Positions 1 through 11,155 of a stretch of DNA of 64,000 nucleotides are shown piece by piece. A program made the translations under genes and the position numbers. The stretch's first letter is position 1. The number at the start of each line of letters is the position of its first letter. The notes under the pieces are model-generated. The model searched no databases, was not told where the DNA came from, and saw only the letters and a list, made by a program, of their open reading frames with translations. Origin of the DNA: Marisa cornuarietis (Eukaryota; Mollusca; Gastropoda; Architaenioglossa; Ampullariidae); assembly GCA_004794655.1 (NCBI GenBank), contig SMMW01000023.1, positions 1 through 64,000 of the forward strand. Reading direction: 5' to 3'.

Positions 1-107
1 ATTGTGCAGACTTTGAACATAACTGACAAATATTGTCAGCATCAGTGCATCATCTCAAAGAGCATTGAGCTCTGTTGTGTGAGGAGAAATGTGCTGTACA
101 AGTCGTC

Positions 108-132
108 ATTATTATTATTATTATTATTATTA

Positions 133-205
<73 letters not shown>
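108..205. repeat. (ATT)n followed by (AC)n microsatellite
   Basis: About nine ATT repeats run directly into about 35 AC repeats. The sequence just before the ATT run (tgctgtacaa) recurs before the ATT run at 5252, so these may be the simple-sequence tails of a shared retroposon. Confidence 0.95.
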
Positions 206-209
<4 letters not shown>

Positions 210-1016
210 TCTTTCTTCTGCGACTATCATACCAAAATAACCTGAATCAGTCCGTCATACCTGTCGGGTGTCTGCTATATGGATTGTTATTGTTGTATAG
301 CTATCTATGATTTATTAACAATGAAAAGTAATTAATATAAAAGCAAAAACAAATTCTAAAATGTAAATACAAGCTCATTCTGCTTGCTAACTACTAGAGG
401 TAGAATGTCTTCTCATTATATCAGCTCTTTATCATATAATGTAGACCAGTGCATTGCAGATATTTGCTTCATCTTGGATTTATAAACTCTATTAGAACAC
501 GAAGGGAAAAAGTAACCAAGAATAAAAGGGGAACAAAATTATTGAGATGACTTACATATTTGTGTAAAGTACACAAACACGAGATTCTCTGTTAATAAAA
601 CCTAATGAACGTATTAGAAGACAGCATCTCACATACATCATCTAGTAAGTCGCATATAGATACCCATTAGTAGACGGGTAGTTATACACAAGCAGCCCAC
701 GTAAGACAGCCATAAGTAGCCAATACAGGTACACACTAGTAGTCTTAGGTACACACTAGTAGTCTTAGAACATATGAAAATCAATTAATATTCTCTCTCA
801 ATATATATATATATATAAGTTGCCAGCACTTACGTAGACAACAGAAGCCCGTATCTAGGTACACATTAGTGGCCAGTACATTGTAACATACAGCAGCTAT
901 ACGTACCTGCACAATAGTACCAGTGGATACATACACATTAGCACTCGGTTTATGGGTACTGGAGTCAGGGGTACATGAGTTCGTGCCTGGACTGTCAGAC
1001 AATAATTCTGATTAGT

Positions 1017-1200
1017 CTGGTTAAGGTTTTGCTAAAGGTGATCCACAACCATCTCAGGCTGGCGGCGGAGGAGCTGTTGGCTGGGGAATAGGCGGGATTT
1101 GGGGCCCACAGGAGGGCAAGGATCTTTACCATAAGTTAATCATCGACTTCAAGAAAGGTTTCGATAATGGCTCGTGGGGCTATGGAATGTTTTGCGGACG
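1017..1200 (+). pseudogene. Decayed LINE reverse transcriptase fragment
   Basis: Conceptual translation from 1017 gives a stretch with KVLLKVIHNHLRLAAEELL, then a stop and AGFGAHRR. After a frame change comes DLYHKLIIDFKKGFD. This is the order of RT residues seen in the better preserved LINE at 54276-55174, where SKVMLKVI, EEQAGFRPRRS and LYHNFIDFRKAFD occur. The copy has a stop and at least one frameshift and is a dead fragment. RTE-like is the likely clade, by similarity to that second copy. Confidence 0.7.
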
Positions 1201-3423
1201 TTCATCGTGGAGGAAAACTTCCCATGAACCATCAAGGCGATGGCGGCTCCAGGAGCTCAGTACTTTTGAACAGCTAGGTGGGTTAGTTCTGTCCCACGAT
1301 GGTGGTGTGCGCCAGGCCTGCAGTCTGTTCCTGTGTTCATCTTGTTCACAGATTAGAACCGACGGATCCACGCCTTCGTGCTTCAGGAAACAATATGCTT
1401 CAAGAGACTCCTTTGGATCTCCTACAGGAAGTAAGAGACTGGTTACCTCCCTGGTGGCACCCCAAGAGTTTGACATGAAACCTTGTCAATCAAGATCCTC
1501 CAAGTATACGACGAAGGTGGCCGACGCCGTGGCAAACAAGAAAAACTGGGTGACGAGCCTGAAAAAGTGGACCAGCTTTCCACTGAGGCCAGCCTCCACC
1601 CATGGCTTCTGGTGTAGTGGTCTTCATAAATATAATATTATTTATGTTATAATATTAAATATCAGTAGAATGCACATGCCATCTTCCTTTGCCATTAAGG
1701 ACTACAAGTCGCATTTTACAGGCTGCTTTGGTAGCTTTATATAAACCATGGCCTACAGCACAACATAAACAAGGGAGACTATGCAACGTTACGAATATGA
1801 CAAGAGTAGCCTCCCATTATTAAATAACATGGCTTTGATGAAAGAGAAGTAATATACAAGACAGTCTGATACCATAGTGTAACTTAGGTGTAAGAACAGT
1901 TCAAAGGTAACTGACAGTACTAAACATCCTCTAATGTTGATGTAACAGACGTTCTCACGTCGCTGTCAGCTTCATCATCATCGATATCCCCGTCGACAGG
2001 GGCGGGTTGGGATGTTGTTGTTGTGTCCGTTTGCACCAGAAAGACGTAGTTTAGATCATAAACATTTCACATACAACCAGTAATGTATCAGATTTAAAAT
2101 GCTGGAATGTGCTTAACTTTATTTATTTTCTTTAAAAATAACTCGTCACTAGTTCAGTGGATTTTCATTTCAGCTGAATTAACATTTGCCAAAGGTAGTA
2201 TAACGTTTATAACTGAACAATATTGTCTAAATGGTTTGGAGCAGAACAAAAGTTTCATGTTATTAGAACATATGTTAAATCCGTTAGACTACACTTGAAC
2301 ACAAGTAGAAAATGGAGAGACTTTACTCGTTTAGCCACACCGAGCCCGTCAGATCAGTTTACCTGTCATTAGAGATGCACCTGTGAAGCACAACATTGAG
2401 ACTACTGTCAGACAAGAATAGGTCTCAGGGTCTTCTTTAAAAAACCTTTTTCACGTGCTGTGAACGACAGGCCATCCTAGTATTACCGGGGTAAAAAGGG
2501 TGGAGTGTTCATAAGTAGTATCGATAAATACACCGATAAATACATACTCATTAGTAAATGGTAAGCACTTGTGTAATAGTCAAATACAAATATCCTGCTC
2601 TGAGTCGATACCTAGAGAATTTAGAGTTGTACGGTCATGTTAGAGACCACGTTTATCATTATATATAATAGGTGCAAGATGTACAGTGCGCATGCTCACA
2701 CTCCTAATGTGCATGCTCGTCGCGCTTAAGAAAAAAAACCGAAACATGGGCAACAGAAGAACAAACAAACAACTTATGAACGACAGAAGGATGAACAAGA
2801 CTAATGATGACAAAGGAAAATTACAGTAAACGCAAAAAGGAAAGTAACAAGGTCTGAGAGTGTCGTGAGTTTGCAAAGATGAGCAAGTAAGTAAGACGAG
2901 CATTGTGAGGACTGTTGTTAGGAGTGATGTTTAAGAAAGAAGTGTGTTTGCAGTGCACATTTGATAGGTGGCGGAAATGGAAAGGGAAAGAGTTCCATTG
3001 TTTTGCTGGTAGTAACTAAAAATTCGGTGACCATATGTTGTTGTTCGGCAACAGGAACAGTTACGATACGCAAAGAAACTTCCTGCACATTTACAACGGC
3101 TGAACATTGTGGTCACATTCCTGAGCAGGACTTACTAGAGGTAGCATGGTGGTACTGTGTCTGGTTCTCGGGAACATGAAGACAATTTCTTGCCTAGCCA
3201 AGGTATCATTGTAGCTATTTGTATATGGAGAATTTCAAATAGTTTATTAAACACTTTGTGTAGTTTAAGTGTCTCTATGTTTTTCGTATTATTTTCATAT
3301 ACGTAATTTAGGAAATAAAATTCTATAACATTATATACGGTGAAAGGGGCGCAACAAACATCACCGTAAATGAAATCATTTTGTTGTCCATCTCCACTTG
3401 TACATGTTGACACTCATGTACTT
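1201..3423. other. No recognised gene (duplicated at 27076-29298)
   Basis: AT-rich sequence. A plus-strand open frame at 1187-1744 begins inside the LINE relic and its upstream part keeps faint RT-like residues (GVRQACSL). The rest resembles no family I know, so I do not call it a gene. The whole stretch appears unchanged in unit B. Confidence 0.6.
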
Positions 3424-4714
3424 AACGAGTATGTGTAGGTCAGTACTTATACAGGTAACGAGTATGTGTAGGTCAGTACTTATACAGGTAACGAGTATGT
3501 GTAGGTCAGTACTTATACAGGTAACAAGTATGTGTAGGTCAGTACTTATACAGGTAACGAGTATGTGTAGGTCAGTACTTATACAGGTAACGAGTATGTG
3601 TAGGTCAGTACTTATACAGGTAACGAGTATGTGTAGGTCAGTACTTATACAGGTAACGAGTATGTGTAGGTCAGTACTTACACAGGTAACGAGTATGTGT
3701 AGGTCAGTACTTATACAGGTAACGAGTATGTGTAGGTCAGTACTTATACAGGTAACGAGTATGTGTAGGTCAGTACTTATACAGGTAACGAGTATGTGTA
3801 GGTCAGTACTTATACAGGTAACGAGTATGTGTAGGTCAGTACTTATACAGGTAACGAGTATGTGTAGGTCAGTACTTATACAGGTAACGAGTATGTGTAG
3901 GTCAGTACTTATACAGGTAACGAGTATGTGTAGGTCAGTACTTATACAGGTAACGAGTATGTGTAGGTCAGTACTTATACAGGTAACGAGTATGTGTAGG
4001 TCAGTACTTATACAGGTAACGAGTATGTGTAGGCCAGTACTTATACAGGTAACGAGTATGTGTAGGTCAGTACTTATACAGGTAACGAGTATGTGTAGGT
4101 CAGTACTTATACAGGTAACGAGTATGTGTAGGCCAGTACTTACACAGGTAACGAGTATGTGTAGGTCAGTACTTATACAGGTAACGAGTATGTGTAGGTC
4201 AGTACTTATACAGGTAACGAGTATGTGTAGGTCAGTACTTATACAGGTAACGAGTATGTGTAGGTCAGTACTTATACAGGTAACGAGTATGTGTAGGTCA
4301 GTACTTATACAGGTAACGAGTATGTGTAGGTCAGTACTTATACAGGTAACGAGTATGTGTAGGTCAGTACTTATACAGGTAACGAGTATGTGTAGGCCAG
4401 TACTTATACAGGTAACGAGTATGTGTAGGTCAGTACTTATACAGGTAACGAGTATGTGTAGGTCAGTACTTATACAGGTAACGAGTATGTGTAGGTCAGT
4501 ACTTATACAGGTAACGAGTATGTGTAGGTCAGTACTTATACAGGTAACGAGTATGTGTAGGTCAGTACTTATACAGGTAACGAGTATGTGTAGGTCAGTA
4601 CTTATACAGGTAACGAGTATGTGTAGGTCAGTACTTATACAGGTAACGAGTATGTGTAGGTCAGTACTTATACAGGTAACGAGTATGTGTAGGTCAGTAC
4701 TTATACAGGTAACA
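3424..4714. repeat. 33-bp minisatellite, about 39 copies (unit A)
   Basis: The unit is gtatgtgtaggtcagtac followed by ttatacaggtaacga, repeating exactly every 33 bp. Variants include aacaag for aacgag in the fourth unit, taggcc for taggtc in three units, and tacaca for tataca in two. Because 33 is a multiple of three and the unit lacks stops in one frame on each strand, long open frames (TSMCRSVLIQV repeated; ILVTCISTDLH on the other strand) run through it. Nothing suggests these are translated. Confidence 0.97.
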
Positions 4715-5251
4715 AGCACTGCTCGGCAAAGTCTGTGTCCTGGCCTATGTAGAGACCACAGAGTTTCTTTGTCATATTTGTGTTAAGGGCAGATATTTGT
4801 AAGTTCTCCATACATAAATGTTGCGGTCGTAGTAGAAACTGTTTTCCGACTGTAGATAAACATCAGCTTATTTGGTAACTTCAAGTAGCTGACATATGAA
4901 AAGAAACGTTGAAATCATAGTTGACTGGAAGGTTGTATAATAAACGAAAGTTCGCCTGATCGCAGCTAATGTCTGTGACAGAAGTCTGTGTACCTCCACC
5001 CGAGAAAGGTATTCTTAATTAAAAGTCGAGAAATGGAAATCTGTTGGTATCAGAGACTGGTTTATTCATAATAGTAGACTGATAGGTCACAAGGGAGAGT
5101 CCTCGTGTATGTGGTGTATGTAGACAGCATTCACTTTGAAAACACAAGGAACTCTTTTTTTTGACACCATTATTATTCTCATGTCTGTGTGTTTATAGTT
5201 GAAGCGACTCGAGTCTGGCTGATACTGGAAAAAGGTGCTGTACAAATGTTC
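4715..5251. other. Non-coding flank shared with unit B
   Basis: No gene seen. About 400 bp matches 30198-30567 with small indels and substitutions, clearly less conserved than the sequence left of the minisatellite. Confidence 0.6.

Positions 5252-5300
<49 letters not shown>
5252..5300. repeat. (ATT)n microsatellite at a deletion junction
   Basis: About 16 ATT repeats end exactly where the receptor remnant begins. The preceding ggtgctgtacaa resembles the sequence before the ATT run at 108, suggesting the microsatellite arrived as a retroposon tail. Confidence 0.9.
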
Positions 5301-5302
<2 letters not shown>

Positions 5303-5309
5303 GGGACAG

Positions 5310-5432
5310 GTATTTACGAAGTATTCTTCTGCAAAACTGCTGTGAGTGACATAAAGAAAGGCGCTGATGCGGCTCCCAGCACACGGCGAGTGTAGACTCA
5401 CCTTTACCTGCACTGGCCCTTGTCACATCCAT
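5310..5432 (-). pseudogene. Remnant of a rhodopsin-type GPCR
   Basis: The minus-strand start reads MDVTR, then SAGKGESTL, matching the N-terminus of the intact receptor at 30995-32044. It then jumps, out of frame, to residues equivalent to the TM2/loop 1 region (ISAFLYVTHSSFAEEYFV). Residues corresponding to about 22-90 are deleted, and everything after the loop is replaced by the ATT microsatellite and unrelated sequence. The upstream flank (5433 onward) matches that of the unit B receptor, so this is the broken positional counterpart of that gene. It cannot encode a receptor. Confidence 0.9.
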
Positions 5433-6201
5433 GTGTCCGTCAGTCAGTCAAGCGTCTACAAGTGACACATAATCAACAATGACTCTTCTATACTTTGTTA
5501 GGTTATCATTATTTTGGGGGGACTGGTGTAGACTTTTGGGAAAACGTTTACTTTTCATTTTAAAACAGTTACAAAGCTATTGTGTCAGGGCCCTCTAAAC
5601 ACCTTGCTCGTCCGTTGATTTGTCGTTAGAAATGGAATATATTCAACAGCTGTTGACAACAAGTGTTACTTTATTTTCAAGAGTTCTTTAAAACAAAATA
5701 AATATTTTCTCAGAGCCATTCAAATCTCTAAGAACAACCGTATAGCTGTTTAACAATCGAGGCTCATTGATTTCCCTCTTTTCGCAAAGAAATAATCCCC
5801 CGCCTCACCCAGCTCTGTGAAATGAGTATTTATTTCCTTATTTTCCTGTCTTGATAATTTTTTCCTTTCAAGCTGATCTACTGTATCTTTTCTTACAGGT
5901 TAATAAATAAACAGGTAGATAGACTTTGCACGAAAGTGACATATTTCAACTTTATTTTCAGATGTCAATACCCGGTAATAGCCATGCACAATTATTTTTG
6001 CTTAATTTGGAGGAATGGTATCAGTAATTGTGAACATTATTAACAAACATAGGTGGTTACCTTTGCTTGTGTAATAAAATGTGTACCTGACGTGTGTTTT
6101 TTCCTCTGTATGTGTGTGCGTGTTTCAGTGTCTTGCAGCCCATGTCAGCGAATTTGTGCGTGTCTATGCATGTGTGTGTGAGAGAGAGAGAGAGAAAGCG
6201 C

Positions 6202-6244
<43 letters not shown>

Positions 6245-6459
6245 GATGTGCATAATTAAAATGACTGTTTTTCGTCGTGTAAATGTAATCAATGGCGGGA
6301 GTTTTTAACAAAGTACATCTGTTTAGTTCAATATTCCTTCTCTTCATCAGTTTTTACTGGGAACCCACACACCACACCCTCACCCACCAACACCACCTTC
6401 CCGACACACAGGGGAGCAAGGGTGTGAACTATACTGTACTATACTGTACTATACTGTAT
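5433..6459. other. Non-coding flank with TG microsatellite
   Basis: It matches 32045-32990 in unit B. No gene seen. It contains a GA run and a (TG)n run at about 6173-6243. In unit B the same place carries a GGGT repeat instead. Confidence 0.7.
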
Positions 6460-7735
6460 GTAACGTTTCACGGCTCAAACCTTTTCTTTATGTTATATCA
6501 TCATTATTATTATTCATGTTAGTAAGAGTCCAAAGGCCTGGAGAGGGGAACAGTGGCACGTTCCTGAATAGTCTCGTGAGCTGTGACGTTGACCTGCGTA
6601 TTGCGTCACACCATGACGTAACTAAGAAATGTGAGATCTTTGTGTTGAGAACAAGGATGGAATCTTAGTGCAGGCATCATGGTGTGATGTGATAGTGGCC
6701 GCCACGGACTATTCAACGTGATGATCCATGCCGACTACAATTGTACAGAAGTTAGTGATGTAGTCAGTCGCCATGGAGCCCACACAGCCATCGAGTCGCC
6801 AGGCAATCCTCGTAGCAACCAAGCGGCTAGGGGCTTGATTGGTGGAAAATCGAAAGGAAAAAGAATAGTTAGGCACGTGGGGGGGGGGGAGGCGAGTGAT
6901 ACCGGTCATTGTGCGGCAACCACTGAGAGAGAACAGAGCTATACGACGGCATTCACAGAAAACCGTTAGAGTCTCCACGTATGAGTTGATCCTGAGATAA
7001 TCCACCAGAGAGGAGCGAGTTGTATGGAGACGGCAGACTGTCTCTACTCCTGAGTGACTGATTCTGTGGCAAGCAGGTGGGGGAAAAACTGTTTGAGCAT
7101 GAGTCTTTACTGCAAACCGTCAGTGTCACGACTGTAGAGGACAGGTCATCAGAGAGAGAATTTACGGTGACGACAGAAGCTTTGCTGCGAACCGGTAGCA
7201 TCTTCACCACCAGGGGGTATGTCCAACTTTATAAACAAAAATTTGGACGGATTGTTGTGACATCGTATCATATCGGATACCGGGTCATCAGTTCGCCTGT
7301 TTGGATTATCTGCACATCGGAACATCTGTCTACTCACTTATCGTACCCTGGGACTATTGGACACTGGGTTATCAGTTCGCCTGTGTTGGATTATCTCCTC
7401 ATCGGATCACCTGTTCATCCATCCATCGCACTTTCGAACTATTGGAAACCAGTTTACCTGTTCACCTGTGTTGGATTATCTGGTCTTCAGTTAGGTGGCA
7501 CTGCCGCCGAGAGCATATCGTTGTCTAGCCATAGTTAATCCCGTTTATTCATTCTTTTTTTTCCTTTTAACATTAAATGTGGAAACCGTTGGTCGGCCCT
7601 TTTTGTTGAAAAAGGTAGAAGAGTGCCGCGAGCGCAGTTACATGGAAATGTACACACACACGCTCGCACCCACTCATAAGAGCACTTCACACAAAACGCT
7701 ACACTGTAACACTGTACTAACTAGACTGTACTATA
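6460..7735. other. Block present only in unit A
   Basis: In unit B the flanks join directly through copies of actgtacta, which also border this block on both sides (6430-6460 and 7715-7750). A repeat-mediated deletion in B or an insertion in A would both fit. Within it, 7268-7480 holds three imperfect copies of a roughly 75-bp motif built round cagttcgcctgt and ggattatct. There is a 153-codon plus-strand frame at 7077-7538 with no recognisable domain, and I see no reliable gene. Confidence 0.55.
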
Positions 7736-7960
7736 CTGTACTATACTGTACTGCTTGTGTCTGTCACTGTTCTGAAGTGTCGTCGCTAACATCGCCATGC
7801 TCCTCAACCTGTTTCGATGTCTGGATGTCTAGCAGACATTTCCAGAAGGTCCTGCAAGAATACTGACAAAAATTATAAGTCTGTAACATTTTTCAGATTT
7901 AATACACTTTATATTAATAAACATGCAGCAATAACTTTCATACTTTGGTGGAGTGTCTCT

Positions 7961-9010
7961 CATTCTTGACGCGTCTGCTTACCAGGGCAGTCACGCCGTC
8001 AACGTTCAGCGACGAGTCTGCCGACATGGGCAGGCCAAATTTTGTTCATTTTTTACACACATAAAATGCGTTGTTTTGGATTAAAAAAAATTAATGAATT
8101 CGATAGATGATTCATTTTTCTATCGAGTGATCTTCGTTTTATGAAGTAGTTTTTACGTTTGTCAGTAATTTTCTGCGTTTTCCCACGATACCTGTCTTTC
8201 TGTTTAAAAAATGGCTACCAAATAACCGGGGTAGAAAGTTCGACCGGCAGCTTTAAAAATTTATATTTATTAACCTACAGTAAAGACAACCATCAGCAAT
8301 ACACCGTTTTAAAGAGCATTTTTAAAACATTCTCTTGGTGTTAATTTTAAGATACATAGGTTTTGTCTTTGAGTACTAAAATCAAATGAAAGATTACGAC
8401 TGTACGCGTTTTAGAACTTTTGAATTGCGCCGGTCGGAAATTAAAAAAATTATTTACACAATATATATACATGTATATATACAGATATAAAGTACCAAAC
8501 AAATATATGTTTTATTAGAATATACATTAGAATTTTTAAATTACTTACTATTTTCTTCTCCTTTGCGGTTGTTGAAGTACAAATCCATGTCAAAGTGAGA
8601 CACAACAACGTGCAATTTCAACATGGCGCTTAATTTTTCATCAAAAATACACGTGATCACACGTGATTCACTGCCAGTTCAAGGGAGAGAATCATGGTGG
8701 ACGATTTCCTGTTTCAGTAGTTTCCTCTCTTATGTTATTTTCAATTATGCTTTTAAAAACGTGTACTGTCACCACGAAAAGGTTTTGGGATGCACTCATT
8801 ATCATGGAACTTTCTCTTAAGAATACTATAAAAGTGTGCTTTTAGGCAAACACAAGGTAAACTGTTTTTTTTCTAAACATTTCGATCTATCATTATCAAT
8901 TCAAATTGTTCTTCTACCTCTTTTAGTTATTTTTTTATGATTTTTTGAGAAAGGGCTAAAAACTTCCGTCCCAGTGGGTCGAACTGCCGCTTAGCCTGAC
9001 GTCAAGAATG
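7961..9010. mobile_element. 1.05-kb terminal inverted-repeat element, only in unit A
   Basis: It starts CATTCTTGACG and ends CGTCAAGAATG, a perfect 11-bp inverted repeat. Unit B has an unoccupied site at about 33192-33197, where ggagtgt is followed almost directly by ataactgg. No transposase is seen inside, so it is a non-autonomous element. The family is not identified and a clean target duplication is not visible. Confidence 0.65.
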
Positions 9011-10408
9011 ATAACTGGACTACAAGACGAGGACGGTAGGACTTTGGCGAGTGTCGCCATGATTGCCGCACCTTGAAGTCCATCGGCCAACATGTCAGAC
9101 CTCTGTTGGTCTTGTTTTAATCTTAGGAAGAAACTGTTGAGCTGTTGCGTACTTTAAGCAATACGCCGTTTAAAGGTGTCTTCATTAACTGTCTGGTCTG
9201 TCCCACATTTCTCTGAGAGTGTCTTCCCTCTTTTCTCTCGTTCTTGCTGTAACGTTTGCTCTCTTTTTCTGTCTCTCTTCTCTTTACTGTTTCTTTCTCT
9301 CCAGCCCACTCTCGTTCTACGTCTTCAGAGAGGTAATCTCCATCGTCTGTTATTCTCTTTTACATTTCTTTGCCTAATTTTTTCTGTCTTTTAAGTCTGT
9401 TTTTTCTTTTTTGTAATATCTCTATTTCAAGCTGAAACATATTAGACTGTCTCTCTATGTCTCTGATTAGCTTTCTGTCGGTCTGTCTATCATAGGAGTC
9501 TTGTGCATCTTGAAAAAGCATGGCAAGGCCGACATAGTACATTGCGGGTACAACATAGCAGGTAGATCTCAGTTATCTTCTTTGTTTAGCTTCACATCGG
9601 GTAAGCCAGCGAGAAAATCTGTATTGTAGTAATACATCAGTTGTAAGAGTTGTAAACCCTGTCTTGAATTCATCGCTACGCAACAAAATAAGTGAGACTG
9701 AGAGCTTGGTGGCCACATCAAGAGACAGAGACTTCAGAATCTTCCCGATTTGTAGTAGATGTAGGTGTAGAAGTCAGTGAAGCAGTCTACTTATGTCGTT
9801 GTATTAACAGATCTCAATCAAGTATAAGCCTTTTAACGTATCAACGCTTAGCAAAGTCCACTTTACCTGTCAAGTGTGCTTCAAGTAGAGCATAATTAGA
9901 CATTTAAGTTACTAAAGAAGAATTTGTTTTACGTAGACCATATATAAAACACTTCCTAGAGAAGAATATCGTAGATCATCACTTAGTGACAGATCCGCCA
10001 TCTTGAACCCGCGTAACATATTCTACCCGTACACGTGACTGTACATCTCACTGTAGATTTGACTGTACATCTCACTGCACATCTTGCTGTACATCTCACT
10101 CTATATTTGACTGTACATCTCACTGTACATCTCACAGCTTTGTCTCCCCTAACCAAGTACTAGTCTGCGGTAATAAAATGCTAGTCTATTTTAAGACGAG
10201 TGTCGAAGTTGGTTTCATTGCTGGCAGTCAAGTCCCCTTTCGTGTTTGTAGGGGAACTGTCAGAACAAGAAGGTGAAGAACTTTTTACTCTGCCTCAGTG
10301 TAAACATCTTCACCCTTAAGGACCTACCCTACATCCCGTTATTCAATGTAAGTTCCGTCTTACCAAAGACCTAAGCTAAATCTCTTCCCATCAACAAAAT
10401 AGGGGTGC
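9011..10408. other. Non-coding backbone shared with unit B
   Basis: 9011-9600 matches 33196-34160, and 9600-10400 matches 48590-49320. At 9602-9672 lies about 1.5 copies of the 40-bp sequence that forms a large array in unit B. Short direct repeats of the type actgtacatctc occur at 10027-10135. No gene seen. Confidence 0.65.
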
Positions 10409-10657
10409 CAGGGGCGGCTTTAGGCGGGTGGCGGCCCTGGGCAGAGAAAGAATGGGTGACCCCGTCACCCGCCATTACGAAACCAAGTGATAATACTACA
10501 CATAGCTTACTGCTCCCACTCTAGCAACAGTAGTAAATACAGCGGACTAACTAACAAAAAACACAATGTTTTTCGCCCGCATTGCCGTCAGCTGTGTCGT
10601 TATTTTCTTTTTATTTTCTATTTTATATCTATTGTCGTGGCGGCCCCTGGGATTTGC
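10409..10657. mobile_element. Probable hAT-type MITE
   Basis: It begins CAGGGGCGGC, a typical hAT-like end, and closes with gcggcccctgg. The counterpart at 49328-49590 keeps a longer right end. It has no coding capacity and the target duplication is unclear. Confidence 0.4.
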
Positions 10658-11155
10658 AGGTACACAGTTTGCACATCCCCGAAAGACTCTGTTGAGATGA
10701 CAATGGATCAACTTGGTGTGTGAAGAGTCGACTTCCCTGCGCCTACACAGTACTCTGTGGTCTCCTTACACCACCTTGCTCCTGAATGTTACCTACTAAC
10801 CTGTCCGCTCAGGACCAGGAGGTTTTCAGGTACCGCAAAGGGGTCCGTAGAGTCCGTGTCTGTCCACCAACACAGAGTAGCTGCGGGAGCAATTGAAGCT
10901 ATCGCGATAAATATACTTCAGATTCGACTTTCAAACCCCGCAATTTACATATTGTTTTTTAGAGTATAAAAAAAGTATACAACCGAGCATGACTATTTTT
11001 AACGTAAATCAAAAGGAAGATATCTCAATAGATCTTTGATGTACTTATGCAGTTCCCCGAGACGAAATTCAGAGAAACTTATTAGGAAATAAAATTAAAA
11101 AAATAATTGTTCTTTTACCTGTTCTGGCACAGTGCGCTGTATGTCAACAGCCAAA
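10658..11155. other. Non-coding, 3' side of receptor
   Basis: No gene seen. It matches unit B at about 50023-50313 and 50979-51173, with the unit B MITE inserted at the position equivalent to about 10952. Confidence 0.6.

Noticed and set aside
1187..1744. 185-codon frame as a gene
   Set aside because: It starts in a dead LINE fragment and shows no domain. Its identical copy in unit B reflects the duplication and is not evidence of conservation.
3424..4714. CRISPR-like array
   Set aside because: Units are contiguous with no variable spacers, no cas genes, and the DNA is animal.
3376..4786. 447- and 462-codon frames on both strands of the 33-bp array
   Set aside because: Same periodicity effect (11 codons). 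Frames on opposite strands are equally open.
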